From Bretschneidera sinensis (lineage: Eukaryota; Streptophyta; Magnoliopsida; Brassicales; Akaniaceae): a stretch of 64,000 nucleotides of DNA. The notes under the pieces were generated by a model that made no database searches, was not told where the DNA came from, and saw nothing but the letters and a program-made list of their open reading frames with translations. Of this stretch, positions 10,811 to 21,927 are shown piece after piece (position 1 is the first letter of the stretch; each line of letters begins with the position of its first letter). The position numbers and the translations under genes are program-made. The DNA is taken from NCBI GenBank assembly GCA_023935145.1, contig CM043700.1:39846620-39910619 (forward strand), read 5' to 3'.

Positions 10811-13367
10811 TGTAATGACCCATCCCGAGCGGGCCCACTCAGGACAATATCAATTACCTTTCGAAATCGAGCACCTGGACACACAAATATATACTACAAC
10901 AGAACAACATCTAACATATATTAGTTAAGATCATACAAAGATTACAACTATAAGGTTGTAGCTTTACAAGGTGTCTAAAGAGACACAGCCAATCGGTTAC
11001 AACTTCACACCTAATATACAATATAACACTAAAAAAAAAAAAGATTGACCGAGGATGCGACGCTCGTGGACCCACCTAAAACTTTATTGAACTTCAAAGC
11101 TTCACCACTTAAAATCCAAAATCACCTGAAAGGTTAGAAATAAGAAGGGGGGGTGAGCTATAAGCTCAGCGAGTTCTTACACTACACAAAGTAATCACTT
11201 GTTAGAAAAAGTTGAGGGCTTATTATTATTTCTTTTTCCTTTCTACTTTGTTTGTTCGTATACATAGTCATTTAGCACTTTGCAAAACAACAATCTTAGT
11301 AATCATAATACGGTCCTATAAGACCCACAACCAACTTCCAATCGCCATTCCATAGTCCATCAAAATATCACAATTTATCCATACAACCAAACATTTCATA
11401 TGCCCCCTTACGGGCCAAATAATTCAAATTCGTGTATGATATGCCAATGCAGCATGATGCAATGAAATGTATCATCTCATGATCAATCATAATCCATTGG
11501 GGACGTCTCCCCATGTACCGGTACGTTTCACAAACAAAAATTTTCAGAACCCCCCTTGATCCGGGCCGGGTCCAATCATCCAAATATATTCGGTACCCTT
11601 TTTCACCCCTTGTGGGTAGGGACCTATCGTCCTCACACATCACTCCCCCCTCAATAACATACCGTAAATTTCAATGCATGATATGAAATGAAATAAAGTG
11701 ATGAACATAATCAAATTCTCAACAATCCATACAATCACACAACATTCAGCACAAAGGTTTTGAAATCACTATCTCATCATTAATATATAATTTACTTATC
11801 TTAACACATAGTTATAAATATAATTATTATATCTAAATAGCGAATTACAACTCTTATGCAACCTTATTGTTTTGGTTTCCCCACTAACATTCATGCTTAC
11901 CAAGAGTAGGGTAATACTCACCTTAAGCCAAACACTAGTCGTGGATCACTTCTTTACCTTTTCTACGATCATCCACCACACCTATTGAAATGTCATTATA
12001 ACAATTAAGACAAACTACATAAACAAAAAATCAATGAGCATAGTATTAAAAACTTAGATACTTAATAAGAAATCAATCATTCCATTTACTTACACATATA
12101 AATCAAAGAAAATACTACTAAAGTTCATTCTTCTCCTTAATCACCTATTTTCACTCTTTCCCTTCTTTCCTTCATTCTTTACTCTATACAACTCTCAATT
12201 CATATAAAATTAAATTCCAAGACACTAACTTAGGGTAATTATCAATAAATCCCAACTTATAAAAATTATTCATTCTAAATATAATTTCCCAATCAAGAAA
12301 AAGTCTCTTACTTAGAGGAATTTCTTTTAATTCCTAAAAGAGTTTCAAATTGACAGCCCATAGTATAATTTTCTAACAATATCCATCTCAACAATCATGT
12401 TATACAAGAATAAAACTTCACACTTTGTACATATAATCACCCTAAAAATCTTCAAACTTCACACACCCTTATTACTTTCTTCCAAAATTCCATAATACAG
12501 AAATTTCCAGATTTCTTTCAAATTTTTCCCCAACTTCAAATATTTCAAACTAGACCAATTTAAATTCAAATCACCACAAATAAAGTTTTAGATAAACTTT
12601 AGGAAGTATACTTTAACTTAAAAATAGTTGGGACACAAAACTACCTCAAATTCTTGCTGAAACACAACTCACAAAACTGCCCAGAACACAAATTATTTCC
12701 AGAATATCTGCACAATTCTCCCAACTTTGACAACTCATATATCACTCAATTTAAATCCAAAAGACCTCAAACAAAATCCAAAAATCAACATCAAGAAGTC
12801 TACTTTAAGTTTGTAGTTGAACACTTTTCGAAATTACCTCAAAATCTGCACGAAAAGGCCAAGGTAACAAAACGGGATGTTCTTCCCCTGCTCGGAGCGT
12901 GGGGTCCACGCGCCACTGTAGCCCGCTCGTGGAGGCTCACCTCCCCGGCCGGAAGATAGCTGATGGTGGCAGAAGAGGGTTCCCAAAGTTTGAGGGTAAA
13001 AGGTTCTTGGATGGTTGGGTTAAGGTTAGGTCAAAGTTTGGAAGAAAAAATGAGTTTTTGAGAAAGAAAAAAAAAAAATCTGGTGCTTTCCTTTCTTTCC
13101 TCTCTCTTTCTGCCGAGCTCTCAAATTGCTAAATGAGAGATTTGCTGATTTAGGTTAAATTTTAGCTTATATACTCCCTCAATGACTTGGCTTTTTACCA
13201 CTCTACCCTTCCCTTTATTCTTTTATTAATTGACATGCCATTTCCTTTAATTTTTCTTCTAGTATTTAAACAACCTCAAAGTTTTAGTTTCTTACTAAGA
13301 GATCCCTAAAAAAAATTAAATTATAAAACAAGATTATAAAAACTTGAAAGAAATATCGGGTTCTACA
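10811..13367 (-). repeat. 5' LTR of the Tekay element
   Basis: The LTR is 2557 bp with TG...CA ends, next to the primer-binding site and followed on the plus strand by the right TTTAG target duplication (13368-13372). It lacks the 332-bp duplication of the other LTR and so probably represents the founder structure. Confidence 0.92.
13166..13173 (-). promoter_or_regulatory. Candidate TATA box in the Tekay 5' LTR
   Basis: On the minus strand the LTR reads GAGTATATAAGC about 195 nt after its start. If used, transcription would begin near 13135 and leave a very long R-U5. The matching site in the 3' LTR is 5495-5502. This is a sequence match only. Confidence 0.4.
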
Positions 13368-13372
13368 TTTAG

Positions 13373-13953
13373 AAGAGCTGAAACATAGGGGGAGGTTGAA
13401 TATGTGGTTCTTGCAAGGGAACAGATTCATAGTGCAGTTGGTACTAGTAGAACTAGAAGAGAATCTAAGGTTATGAGGGATAAATTGAGAGAATCTCTTG
13501 ATCATGCTATAGAGAGGATGAATGCAACAGAAGAAATGACTGATAATTTGCATAGAAGATTATAGGAGAGGGGTAGAATAGAACTTGAAGTGGGGAGACA
13601 AAAGGTTCATGAGGGAGAAGGTGTGTTTGCACATGAGATGCAAGGTGATTGTTTTGTGAGATTTCTTAAGTTTAAACCCCAGTCTTTTAGAGGATCTATA
13701 AATCCTGTAGAAGTTGGGCAGTGGATTAGACATGTCAAGAAATATTTTAAGGTCTTACCAGTGACAGATAGAGAGAAGGTTGCTTTTGCTTCATTTATGC
13801 TGGAAGGTGAGGCTTCTCAATGGTGGGAGGATATTTTTCCCATGGTAAGCACACAGGTAGAACAACCTTTAACTTGGAGTAAGTTTAAGGATGAGTTCTT
13901 TGTGAAGTATTTTCCACATACCTTTCGGGCACAACAAGAGAGAGATTTTATTA
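13373..13953 (+). pseudogene. gag of element B, continuation after the nested element
   Basis: This is the rest of the gag begun at 2735. It reads through a coiled-coil-like stretch, two in-frame TAG codons (near 13386 and 13563) and then a gag core with VLPVTDREKVAFASF and EASQWWEDIFP, homologous to residues 125-225 of the Tekay gag and to element C. Similarity stops at RAQQERDF (about 13953). The open frame that appears to run on to 14138 is a chance fusion with Sirevirus DNA. Confidence 0.8.
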
Positions 13954-14752
13954 GTCTAGTTATTTGTATGTTCAGGACCACCTTCGAGCCTCCCAATTCC
14001 CTCCTCCACCACCTCCAGATGAATGGCACTATTAGTTTAGTTATTTGTTATTTATCTCTGAACTTGAGAAACTTTGCAAGTCACATTTCCTTTCTCATGC
14101 ATTTTACTGCTTTCAGACTTATACTCATGCTTGGTTGACATATTAGTTGTTACTTATGTTTAAATTTTTGCTTGGCTTGCAGGAACCTTAGTTGTTTCTC
14201 TATTTAAGGATGTGTTTGCGAACTAGCTCCTCTTTTGCCCATTGAATGACTCTTGTTTTATTTTGTTCATATATTAGTTTTCTTATTCTTCTCAGGAGGT
14301 CTTCCAGTATCTATTTTGAGCTAATCATTTGTACACAGGTTTGTTTTAGTATCATCTATCTATCCATAGGGTTGATATGCTTATCTTTCTGTCTATAACA
14401 ATCACTAGCACTTATGGCGCTTATTTTTAGAAGTTCTGAATTCCATATCCATCTTGGCTTAGTTCCTCGTCCTTTTTGTGTTGTTGACAAAAAAGGGGAG
14501 AAATATACAAAGAGGACAGTTTATAACCTTATGTGTATGCATAGATTTAAGAGGAGTACTGCTCCATACTCCATTCTTACTTAGAACTTGCTAGAATTAC
14601 TTAAAAAATAATATATGCTTGGTTGAGATTTTTTTTTAAGTTCTTACATGTTGGTTTTATCCTAAAAAGGGGGAAGACTCCGTCTATTTTTTCTTTAAAA
14701 CCCAACACTTGGATTTTAAAACTGTTTTCCTCATTATTGTTTTGTCATCATC

Positions 14753-14766
14753 AAAATGTGGGAGAT
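14753..14766 (+). other. Polypurine tract of the Sirevirus remnant
   Basis: AAAATGTGGGAGAT directly precedes TGTTGACC, the usual PPT-LTR junction pattern of plant Sireviruses. Confidence 0.55.
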
Positions 14767-15117
14767 TGTTGACCATTATTTGATTTTATTTATGACAAAA
14801 CGCTATTTAAATTGCACTAACAATTCTATCTAAGTGTTTAAATTGCAAAAGCATTCAACTTAAGAACAAGATGTAATTCAAGCAGAAAGAATAAGAGATC
14901 GTACCTGAGAAACACTCAAAAGAAGACCGAAGACCTAGTTTAGGCTCTAAGGTAAATAAGACTTATAAATCTCTACCTACAAGTACTTAGCTTTTTAATA
15001 TGCCTTATTTTTATTTTAACAAAAAAAATTTTATCAAAAATCTCTTTCTAACTGGAAAACTATTTTGAAAATAGAAAACTCTGTTTCAAGACATCCAATT
15101 GATTAAATAGTTTCATT

Positions 15118-15350
15118 TAGTCGACTGAATATAGTCCAACAATCGATTGAATATAGTTCAGTCAACTTAATGATATGGTTTAGTCAATTGAATAAAATTC
15201 AGTCACTGAATGAAACTATCCATTCGACTGAATGGCTTCATTCAGTCAACTGAATGATATGGTTTAGTCGACTGAATAAGATTTAGTCCATTGAATGAAG
15301 AACATAAAGTTTCTTTCATTTAGCTAGTCGATTGAATGACAGCCCTGACT
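15118..15350. repeat. Array of degenerate TAGTCGACTGAAT motifs
   Basis: About ten copies of A/CAGTCGACTGAAT variants lie in some 230 bp of the partial LTR, most with a GTCGAC or GTCAAC core. The same motif family is found at 40309-40522 and 62527-62745, upstream of Sirevirus env-like ORFs. Confidence 0.8.
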
Positions 15351-15414
15351 TAAATTTGAATTTCAAATAGCCATCTATTCGACTGGACGTTTGAAAATAA
15401 CAACAATATTTCAG

Positions 15415-15816
15415 TTTAGAAGGTCAGTATAATGACAATTATACAATCGTTGGTATAAGTATCAGGTCTATACTGACAATTTTTATCCGTAAGCAAAACC
15501 TACCTATAGTGACGGTTATACAACCATCGGTATAGGTTTAAGGTCTATACTGACAGTTTTTATTCGTCAGTACAACCTACCTATAGTGATGGCTATAGAA
15601 ACGTCATTATAGGTTACTGACTATATTGATGGCTTTTATGCGTCAGTACAACCCACCTATAGCGACGGTTATACAACCGTCGATGTAGATTCACCACCTA
15701 TACCGACGATTTTGGAAAGTGTTGCAAGAAGTAGCATAGCTATAGGGATATACCAACAGTTTTTGTGTCTTTACCAATGGATTCTGACCGTCGATATATT
15801 TCAATTTTTTGTAGTG
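15415..15816 (-). mobile_element. Right terminus of a CACTA (En/Spm) transposon
   Basis: The segment ends AATTTTTTGTAGTG at 15816, the inverse of CACTACAAAAAATT. It consists of subterminal repeats in which GACGGTTATACAACCGTC and TATACTGACAG variants recur about every 45-65 bp. TCC follows at 15817-15819 as the target duplication. The rest of the element is missing to the left. Confidence 0.8.
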
Positions 15817-16661
15817 TCCCTCAAGTATAAACCATCTTCTCTTGCAGACCAAGTGCAATTTCCACCGTCGCACCAATAAAGAAAAGCGTTATCTCTATTG
15901 TCCCAAAATACATCATGAACACCACCATGATTCTAAGGGCTCCAATTGAAGATGCAAAAAATAAAAGTGTTGTTTTCTAGATATTTTCTTTGAAACTGAA
16001 GTTGTACTCATTGTTGATCGTCACTGTCTTATCACCCAGATCATCGTTTTTTTGATTTGCAATGGACCTTAAGTTCATTGTTGTTATTTAAGTTATTGAT
16101 AATATGCACAACACTTATAAATCTCTCATGATTTTGGGTGCTTTTTGTTACAAAGTATGATTAGTTTGTGACTATTAGGTCTACAAGTTCAATGTTTTAT
16201 ACCCTAATAATATCCATTTATAAATTAATTGATAGGCTGCAAAATCTCTCATTTTAGAGAATATATGTTAGTAAATCTTAGCCGAATAAAGGATGGTGCT
16301 TATAAGGGTAACTACCAGCATTGCAAATCAGAGATAAGGAAGAGAAATTGTTTGTGCATAAAATGTAATACCATATAAATATGTTCCCAAAAGAATACAA
16401 ATATTTTCAAGAGCAATTAATGATTACAAAGTAAGAAGCATTTGATACACATTCCTTTTCCAAGTTTTCATTATGCGCGTGCAATTTATACTTATCAAGA
16501 GTATCTATTTATTTTATTGCCTTGAAGAAAAGAATTAAAGTTGGTAGATATTTCAATGGAAAGTAAAATTTAGTGACTCAGTTAAAATGTTACTATAAAG
16601 AAAATTAGGAACAACACAACATTAATTCATTTATAATAATTAAAAATATTGTTCGTATGCT
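15817..16661. other. Right flank of the CACTA insertion, no gene seen
   Basis: AT-rich DNA without a convincing ORF. Its first 30 bases match the sequence after the empty site at 20327, and its last 50 bases match about 20356-20410. The copy near 20330 therefore lacks about 770 bp found here. Confidence 0.6.
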
Positions 16662-17173
16662 ATTTTTATTAGAGTTTTCCTCGACTCTCTTCAAAATTCT
16701 CCGGTAAACCTCTTCAAAATTTTACTCTTTCAACTTTTCTTTAAGTCTCCACCTGTTTAAAGAAAGAGAGAAATTTGAATTGAAGAAAGAAGTAAACCAA
16801 ACCGGATTTTGTAAGAATAATTAAAATAAAGTAAAAACTATATATATATATAGACACACACACACTAACCATTTACTGCACTGCACCATTGCCACCTTTT
16901 TGGTTTGTTGTCTAACATGTAATTTGCATGTTAGACAGCCAACACCTGGTCCAGGTGTTGGCACCAAATGTTTTTTAATTTTTTTCTTCTTATTCTCCCA
17001 CACCTTGACCCTTTTTTGTTTCTTTGTAACTACACCACCACATGTTTAGTTTTTTTTTCTTCAAAATAATTATTTTATTCAATAATAAATCTTTCATGTA
17101 TATATTATTTTATTTTCATGTAATATCTATCAAATCACTTCTTTACCCTTACTTTAAGAACACGGGTATTACA
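16662..17173 (-). repeat. Antisense LTR fragment of the B/C/D gypsy family
   Basis: On the minus strand this begins TGTAATACCCGTG, the start of the family LTR, and runs about 510 bp before breaking off. It includes a short TA repeat and the paired GTTGGCTGTC / AACACCTGG region. It matches the right end of the element D LTR (about 58770-59329), and the sequence to the right also matches, so both belong to a larger duplicated block. Confidence 0.75.
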
Positions 17174-17238
17174 ATATAATTCTTTTTTTTCTTGATAATT
17201 TGATATCTGGTCTCTTTTTTGAAATGCACAAAAATATT

Positions 17239-17899
17239 TGTTAGGATTTTGGCTCAAATCTCTACAAACAGGTCTAATTGGTTTGGGAAAGAGTCATGTT
17301 CCCACGGATCCGATTCTGTGAGAGTTACCATGAAATCGAGAAACTTTACTGGTAATCACGGGAACTGCAATAGCAATTGAATATTTAAATATTTTATTTT
17401 TTATTCACTTACTACTGTAGTTCCCTATAATTACCAATAAAATTCCCGGTTCGTTGCTTTTTCTATTAAGAATATAACTAGGTTTCTATGTTGTTTTGGT
17501 TCTTCTCTTAGTAGTATTAGGAAAATCCACTCTATATAAAGGAAGTTTGATAAATCGAAGGGGTTTACTACTAGAGCTAGGTTAAAAGATTTAAGTGTAT
17601 TAAGGTTTTGGATTGTCAAGTAAAGAGAGCACTTACAACTACAACTAAGTTGAAAGTTTTGTTTGTGTTGAAGCTTTGGGGTTGTGAAATAATGAGATTT
17701 TACCAACTTTGCTCTTCCTAAAGTTGTAATTGAAAATTAATAAATCAATGAGGTTTGTTGGTAGACTTTACTCTTCCAAAAGTCTCCAAAACTCATCACG
17801 GAAGCAAAAACTAATGCCAATCCATTCACAAAATCCATATAAACAAACATACATAATGTTATATTTTAATTTACATTATCGTGCGTGAGCAAGACAACA
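17239..17899 (+). repeat. Probable solo LTR of a copia-type element (copy 1)
   Basis: The segment begins TGTTAGGATTTTGG and ends AAGACAACA, giving TG...CA ends, with a TATATAAA box at 17533-17540. Internal wording such as TTTGCTCTTCCTAAAGTTG resembles plant copia LTR leaders. No 5-bp target duplication is visible, so the limits are uncertain. A homologous copy is at 59395-60103. Confidence 0.4.
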
Positions 17900-18047
17900 A
17901 ATTATAGATATAACCGTACCTAAATTCAATTAGAATTCAAAAACTGGCTTTGGTGTTTATGTGTTGTCGTTCTCCAGATGAGCCTTTGAACAAAATTCAA
18001 ACAATGTACTATAAATATAGTATTAATTTAATTGAGCAGCACTGCTG

Positions 18048-18057
18048 CTATATATAG
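18048..18057 (+). promoter_or_regulatory. Candidate TATA box upstream of the small secreted-protein ORF
   Basis: CTATATATAG lies 127 nt before the ATG at 18184, inside a CAGCACTGCTGC / GTGCTGC setting that is conserved in the second copy (about 60250-60260). Confidence 0.45.
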
Positions 18058-18183
18058 TGCTGCATAAATCTTCAAAATTCGAGCAAATTAAGCACCACCA
18101 GCTAGCTCTTCTTTTACCTAATTTTAACTTATAATTTCCTCTTTAATTAGCTGAGCAGGTGCTTAAATTTTGATCTTTTATGT

Positions 18184-18354
18184 ATGGCTGATTCATCTCG
18201 GAGATGGTTGTGGCTGGATTTGGCAGTAATTAGTGTTACATTGTTATGTATGTTGTTGGTCTTAAATGCAGGGGCTGTTGCTGCTGCTCACCAAATAATG
18301 GACTCAACAAGAGACCAGAGTCAGAGGAGTCTTTTTCGAATGGACTCGGTCTAA
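18184..18354 (+). CDS. Hypothetical small secreted protein, first exon or remnant (copy 1)
   Basis: A 56-codon frame begins MADSSRRWLW, followed by a hydrophobic stretch (about residues 12-35) ending in small residues. This is a clear signal-peptide or signal-anchor pattern with an Arg-Arg before the core. The rest is short and polar. The copy at 60389 matches through about residue 36 and then differs by an indel that shifts the frame. That suggests the signal-peptide part is the ancestral coding part and at least one tail is decayed. An ATG at 18180 starts a three-codon upstream frame overlapping the main ATG. I do not recognise a family. Confidence 0.45.
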   Translation: MADSSRRWLWLDLAVISVTLLCMLLVLNAGAVAAAHQIMDSTRDQSQRSLFRMDSV

Positions 18355-18384
18355 CTCCACCTATGGGGTATGATCCACTCATAT

Positions 18385-18860
18385 ATACAGGTGGACTTGA
18401 GTCGAGTTGAATTTGAATACTAGTCTATTTGATCTCGGATACGAATTCGAATCAAACTTAAAAATGGGACTTGAGCTTCAGTTTGATTAAAATTTACAAG
18501 ACTCGAGTTCGATTCAGTTTGAGTTTGATACAGCGATACAGCCTTGATAATTAACGAGTTCATCCGAGCCCGAACTCTCCAACTCATGAGCTTTAAAAAG
18601 CTTTTGTGAGTCTAATGAACTTGAATGAGCATGTAATAATTTTTTTTATAATTTTAATAAATAAAAACATATAAATATATATATTAAAAAATACTTTTTT
18701 AAAAAAACCTTATTTTAATCGAACAGGTTCACGAGCTGAACAATTTGATTTTTGGGGTTGACTTGATAAGGTAAACGAGTCTATTTAACTTGAGCTTGAC
18801 GAGCTGAGTTTTAACCAAACTTGAGTTCGAATAACTCCAAAAAAGCTTAAACATGTCCAA
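18385..18860. repeat. Dispersed non-autonomous DNA element rich in CTCGAGTTCGA wording (copy 1)
   Basis: Repeated phrases such as GAGTCGAGTTG, ACTCGAGTTCGATTC and TTGAGCTTGACGAGCT occur on both sides of an AT-rich centre, as in short non-autonomous plant elements of hAT type. The second copy (about 60566-60955) is shorter at its right end. Termini and target duplication could not be fixed. Confidence 0.4.
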
Positions 18861-18924
18861 TATTTTTTACAAATTAATTTTCTTCATAAATTGTTTTTCC
18901 AAAACTGTTTTACTTAACTTTTGT

Positions 18925-18928
<4 letters not shown>

Positions 18929-18964
<36 letters not shown>
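18929..18964. repeat. Poly(A) run
   Basis: An uninterrupted run of about 36 A. The following 95 bp are AT-rich with no feature seen. Confidence 0.9.
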
Positions 18965-18966
<2 letters not shown>

Positions 18967-19059
18967 CATAAACTCTTCCAAATGATAACTAATTTTAACT
19001 CTTTTTCACAGGAAATTTCTTTTTTTTTTAAGAGAGAAATTGGGTTTGTAATGATTTCA

Positions 19060-19250
19060 ACAACTCTATTTGGGACTTATATACGAGGGCAACATGGTAT
19101 TTTCAATTTTTCCGTCAAGAGTTAATAGATACCGTTTGGTCAAACATGGTCAAGACAGGTTTATGTTATTTCCCAAACAATAGGAAGGTAAGTGAAAATC
19201 GGACCAAAACACATGATGGTTCATGTAATTTTCCCTAAACATTAGTACTG
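19060..19250. repeat. Short dispersed repeat, inverse relative of the 165-250 region
   Basis: Read on the minus strand, this gives GGGAAAATTACATGAACCA followed by TTTTCACTTACCTTCC, close to the sequence at about 170-230 and 21648-21705. Ends are not defined. Confidence 0.35.
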
Positions 19251-19541
19251 TTGAAGGGCTTATAAGACCAGATTTTATAACCTAAGGGAGCATATGATAA
19301 GAAAATCATGTACATGAATCAGTTGATGCGCCATGTCTTAAGAGATTTTTGAAAATACATACATGTTGAACCCAAAACATTTATCGCATAATCATCATTT
19401 TCGCACAAATTATTGACCCATTTAACAAAATTTCTTTACTTACCTTTTCTCTAAGGATGTTTTTGGTAATCTAAATAAAGATTCAACGATATGATTGTAA
19501 CTATTAACGTAATACATAACTATGAATGAGTCTACTCGATT

Positions 19542-19947
19542 GGGTTTATTGCATGACAGATCATTGAACTATGTACCCATAACATTTAACTCTTTGAAAT
19601 ATTAATTTGGCACAAAGGGTACTTGAACTATGAATTAGTAACAATCATCTCCTTAAATCTATTTTCTGGCGAGAAACTTAACCAAGTGAGGAACTTAAAG
19701 GAGAATTTCAGTAGTTCAATGGTTTTTCTATGTCCAATTTTTAGAGCAAACATTCATCATGTAGTAATAATCAAATGGAAGAATCCCCATTTGTTGTATC
19801 TTCGTTAAGTTTTTTGCCGAAAAATATATTTAAAAGTTGTTTGCTACAAACTAATTCATAGTTCAAGGACCTTGTGTGTCAAATTAATAGTTCAGAGAGT
19901 TAAATGTTATAGGTTCATAATTCAAGTATATATGCTGCAATAAATCC
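19542..19947. mobile_element. Fold-back MITE-like element (copy 1)
   Basis: The 406-bp segment starts GGGTTTATTGCATG and ends GCTGCAATAAATCC. The outer 97 bp or so at each side are inverted repeats of each other, including CATAACATTTAACTC and ACTTGAACTATGAATTAG, and similarity continues further in. It could fold into one long hairpin. The copy at 35179-35585 has the same flanks, so it came with the segmental duplication. No clear target duplication. Confidence 0.75.
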
Positions 19948-20326
19948 TAAATTATTTGACATTAAATCGTAAAGAAATAATTTTCAGATTTTTAGTCTTT
20001 TGTGTATTCAAATAGTATATACGCCACATATTGAGGAAATTTATTATTTTCTAGAAGAAACAATATTGCAATGAAAAATAAATAAATTAAACATCTTTTA
20101 GATGATTCAATAAAATAAATAAAACAAGAACATAATGTAAAGCAAGACGTAACATTTGAACTCGGTGGCATTATTTGACATACCTTTTTTTAACACACAA
20201 AGATGATGAGTTACATATTTCTCGTTAATTTCCGAAAGCAAATATTTTATAAAAATATATAATTGTGATGCTTAAAGTCATTATTGAGTCTAACTATAAT
20301 GCTTATAAAAATTGTTACGAGTATTA

Positions 20327-20329
20327 TCC
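20327..20329. other. Unoccupied CACTA target site (TCC)
   Basis: GAGTATTATCCCTCAAGTAT here equals the left flank at 36001-36011 joined to the right flank at 15817 on, with a single TCC. It is either the pre-insertion state or a precise excision. Confidence 0.8.
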
Positions 20330-21472
20330 CTCAAGTATAAACCATCTTCTCTTGCGGACCAAACACAACATTAATTCATTGGTAGTGATTAAAAATTCCG
20401 TTCCTATGCTATTATTTCAATGTCCTGAGTGGTCGAAGGATTTAATGGATTGAAATAAAAAAAAATGCATACTAAATGGACCTATAACGGTATTTAATTA
20501 TCAAAAACAAAATTTCTAGAAAAAACTGAGTAAGAAATGATTTTCAGATAAAGATCCTCCTTTTTTGCCTTGAACTTTGGCACAATTCAAAGTTTTGATC
20601 CCCTCAAAAAGGTCTCATGAAAAAAAAAACGAAAGGGCAAAAATCTTAAAAACTACATGGTATTCAGGTTCAGCATCAACAACATGCCAACAAACTATAA
20701 AATCGATTATATTGCATCAAACAATAAGCCCAAAATCTTTTGGTCTGTTGGTTAAGAGGGATTTAGATCCCATTTAAGAATTGAAATTGAGTCAAGTTTA
20801 CATTGAGATTGAATGTCACATTATCAAATAAAAAGAATCTAAATCTAAATTTATCATGATGACATTCAATCTCACCATGAACTTGACATTGATAACAATT
20901 CGGAAAAGATTCAAATCCAGTTAAGAGGATACTTTTCGCCCATTGTGGGCATGCGTTCGAGTAGTTGTTGGGTTTGAGCACCATCTTTAGAATAAGATGG
21001 TTTTCTATATATAATTCTTTCTTTTTTCTTGATAACTTGATATTTTGTTTTTTTTAATGCAAAAAATATATGATAAAAAACACACAAAAACTATATTTAT
21101 TATAGAAGAATAACTTCATCAATAAAGTGGTTTTGTGAAGAAAATGGGAGACGATTCTAGCCAAAAAAGGCTGATATGGTGTTTTTGATTTCATGTGTTT
21201 GATGTCCCTCCCTCTTAATTTTCTGAGTTGAATCCTGTATTTGGACAGAAGAGGAGTAAGTTCCTTTAGATTTGTTTTCTTAACTTGTTAAGTAATACAC
21301 CTTCTTTCTCCAAGAAAAGAAAAAAAAGGAGAAATAGGACACGGAGTAAAATATTTCACAAATATCATGAGTGCAAAATTTCAGAAGAACAATTCACTAT
21401 GACGAAGTGACCGTTTGGTCGCAACTAAAAATTGTCAAACTTATTATATTTTACCATGAAATCTATTAATAA
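20330..21472. other. Gene-poor AT-rich stretch
   Basis: The first 80 bp match parts of 15820-16660. The rest holds only short chance ORFs, and nothing I can assign. Confidence 0.5.
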
Positions 21473-21927
21473 GGAATGATGCCTCGTTTATAAGTGAAAC
21501 ATCATAAAATCTCATTCTGCTTCAGTTTAAATAATGGTATGATGGCTTTTAAAAAAATTATGGTGTGACGGAATATTGGGCATGTATGCATTTTCAAAAA
21601 TCTTGTAAGACATTTGCATCATAAATAGAACTATAAACATTAGGGAAAATTATATTAACCACCTTGAGTTTTGATTCGTTTTTCAATTACCTCCCTATTA
21701 TTTGGGTAATGTACATACATTGTCTTATTCGACTTTCACATTTTTGGACAGAAACCCCGCTCCATGGAGTTTTCTGTCAGTCAAATTTCCTTTCTTCAAT
21801 TTCCTGCTTGCCAAACACATCAACTCTCTTAACTAAACAAAAATATTCAGTTTGAAACTAAAGACCACACAAACCAAGCAAACAAGATCAACAAGGCCCA
21901 AGTAAATTTTGATTCCACGTCCATAAA
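21473..21927. repeat. Duplicated non-coding flank (copy 2)
   Basis: Homologous to 1-458, ending at the same base before the LTR (ATAAA then TGTAA). It includes the dispersed-repeat wording near 21648-21705. Confidence 0.75.

Larger units (their letters stand above)
2809..13367 (-). mobile_element. Young, nearly complete Tekay-type Ty3/gypsy chromovirus
   Basis: The element is 10.6 kb and read on the minus strand. It has a 5' LTR (10811-13367), tRNA-iMet primer site, single-frame gag-pol, polypurine tract and 3' LTR (2809-5696), flanked by TTTAG duplications. Comparing the two LTRs by eye I find about ten substitutions, all transitions, and one 1-bp indel in roughly 2.55 kb outside a tandem duplication. 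That implies a recent insertion. The long LTRs, domain order PR-RT-RH-INT and a chromodomain-like C-terminus point to the Tekay/Del clade. Two amber codons make autonomous activity unlikely as read. Confidence 0.93.
459..13953 (+). mobile_element. Ty3/gypsy element B, truncated and split by a nested Tekay element
   Basis: The element has a left LTR (459-2632), a primer-binding site, a short leader and the start of gag. It is interrupted at 2803/2804 by the element at 2809-13367 and resumes at 13373. Similarity to its relative C stops at about 13953, where Sirevirus-like sequence begins, so pol and the right LTR are missing. The family is the same as elements C and D in this window. The coding part that remains is gag only and carries in-frame stops, so the element is dead. 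Confidence 0.8.
13954..15414 (+). mobile_element. Sirevirus-like 3' remnant (post-env region plus partial LTR)
   Basis: The stretch has features common upstream of Sirevirus 3' LTRs: G-rich runs such as AAAAAAGGGGAGAAA (near 14490) and GGGGGAAGAC (near 14669), then a polypurine tract and an LTR start TGTTGACC at 14767. The LTR part contains an array of GTCGAC-centred motifs. No coding domain is readable. The left junction is with element B gag and the right one with CACTA subterminal repeats at about 15415. Assignment rests on architecture, not on a protein match. Confidence 0.5.

Noticed and set aside
13590..14138. 182-codon ORF
   Set aside because: It fuses element B gag with unrelated Sirevirus DNA at about 13953; an accident of the junction.
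15118..15350. Spaced short repeats considered as a CRISPR-like array
   Set aside because: Motifs are degenerate, 10-13 bp, irregularly spaced, in a plant retrotransposon LTR, with no cas genes.
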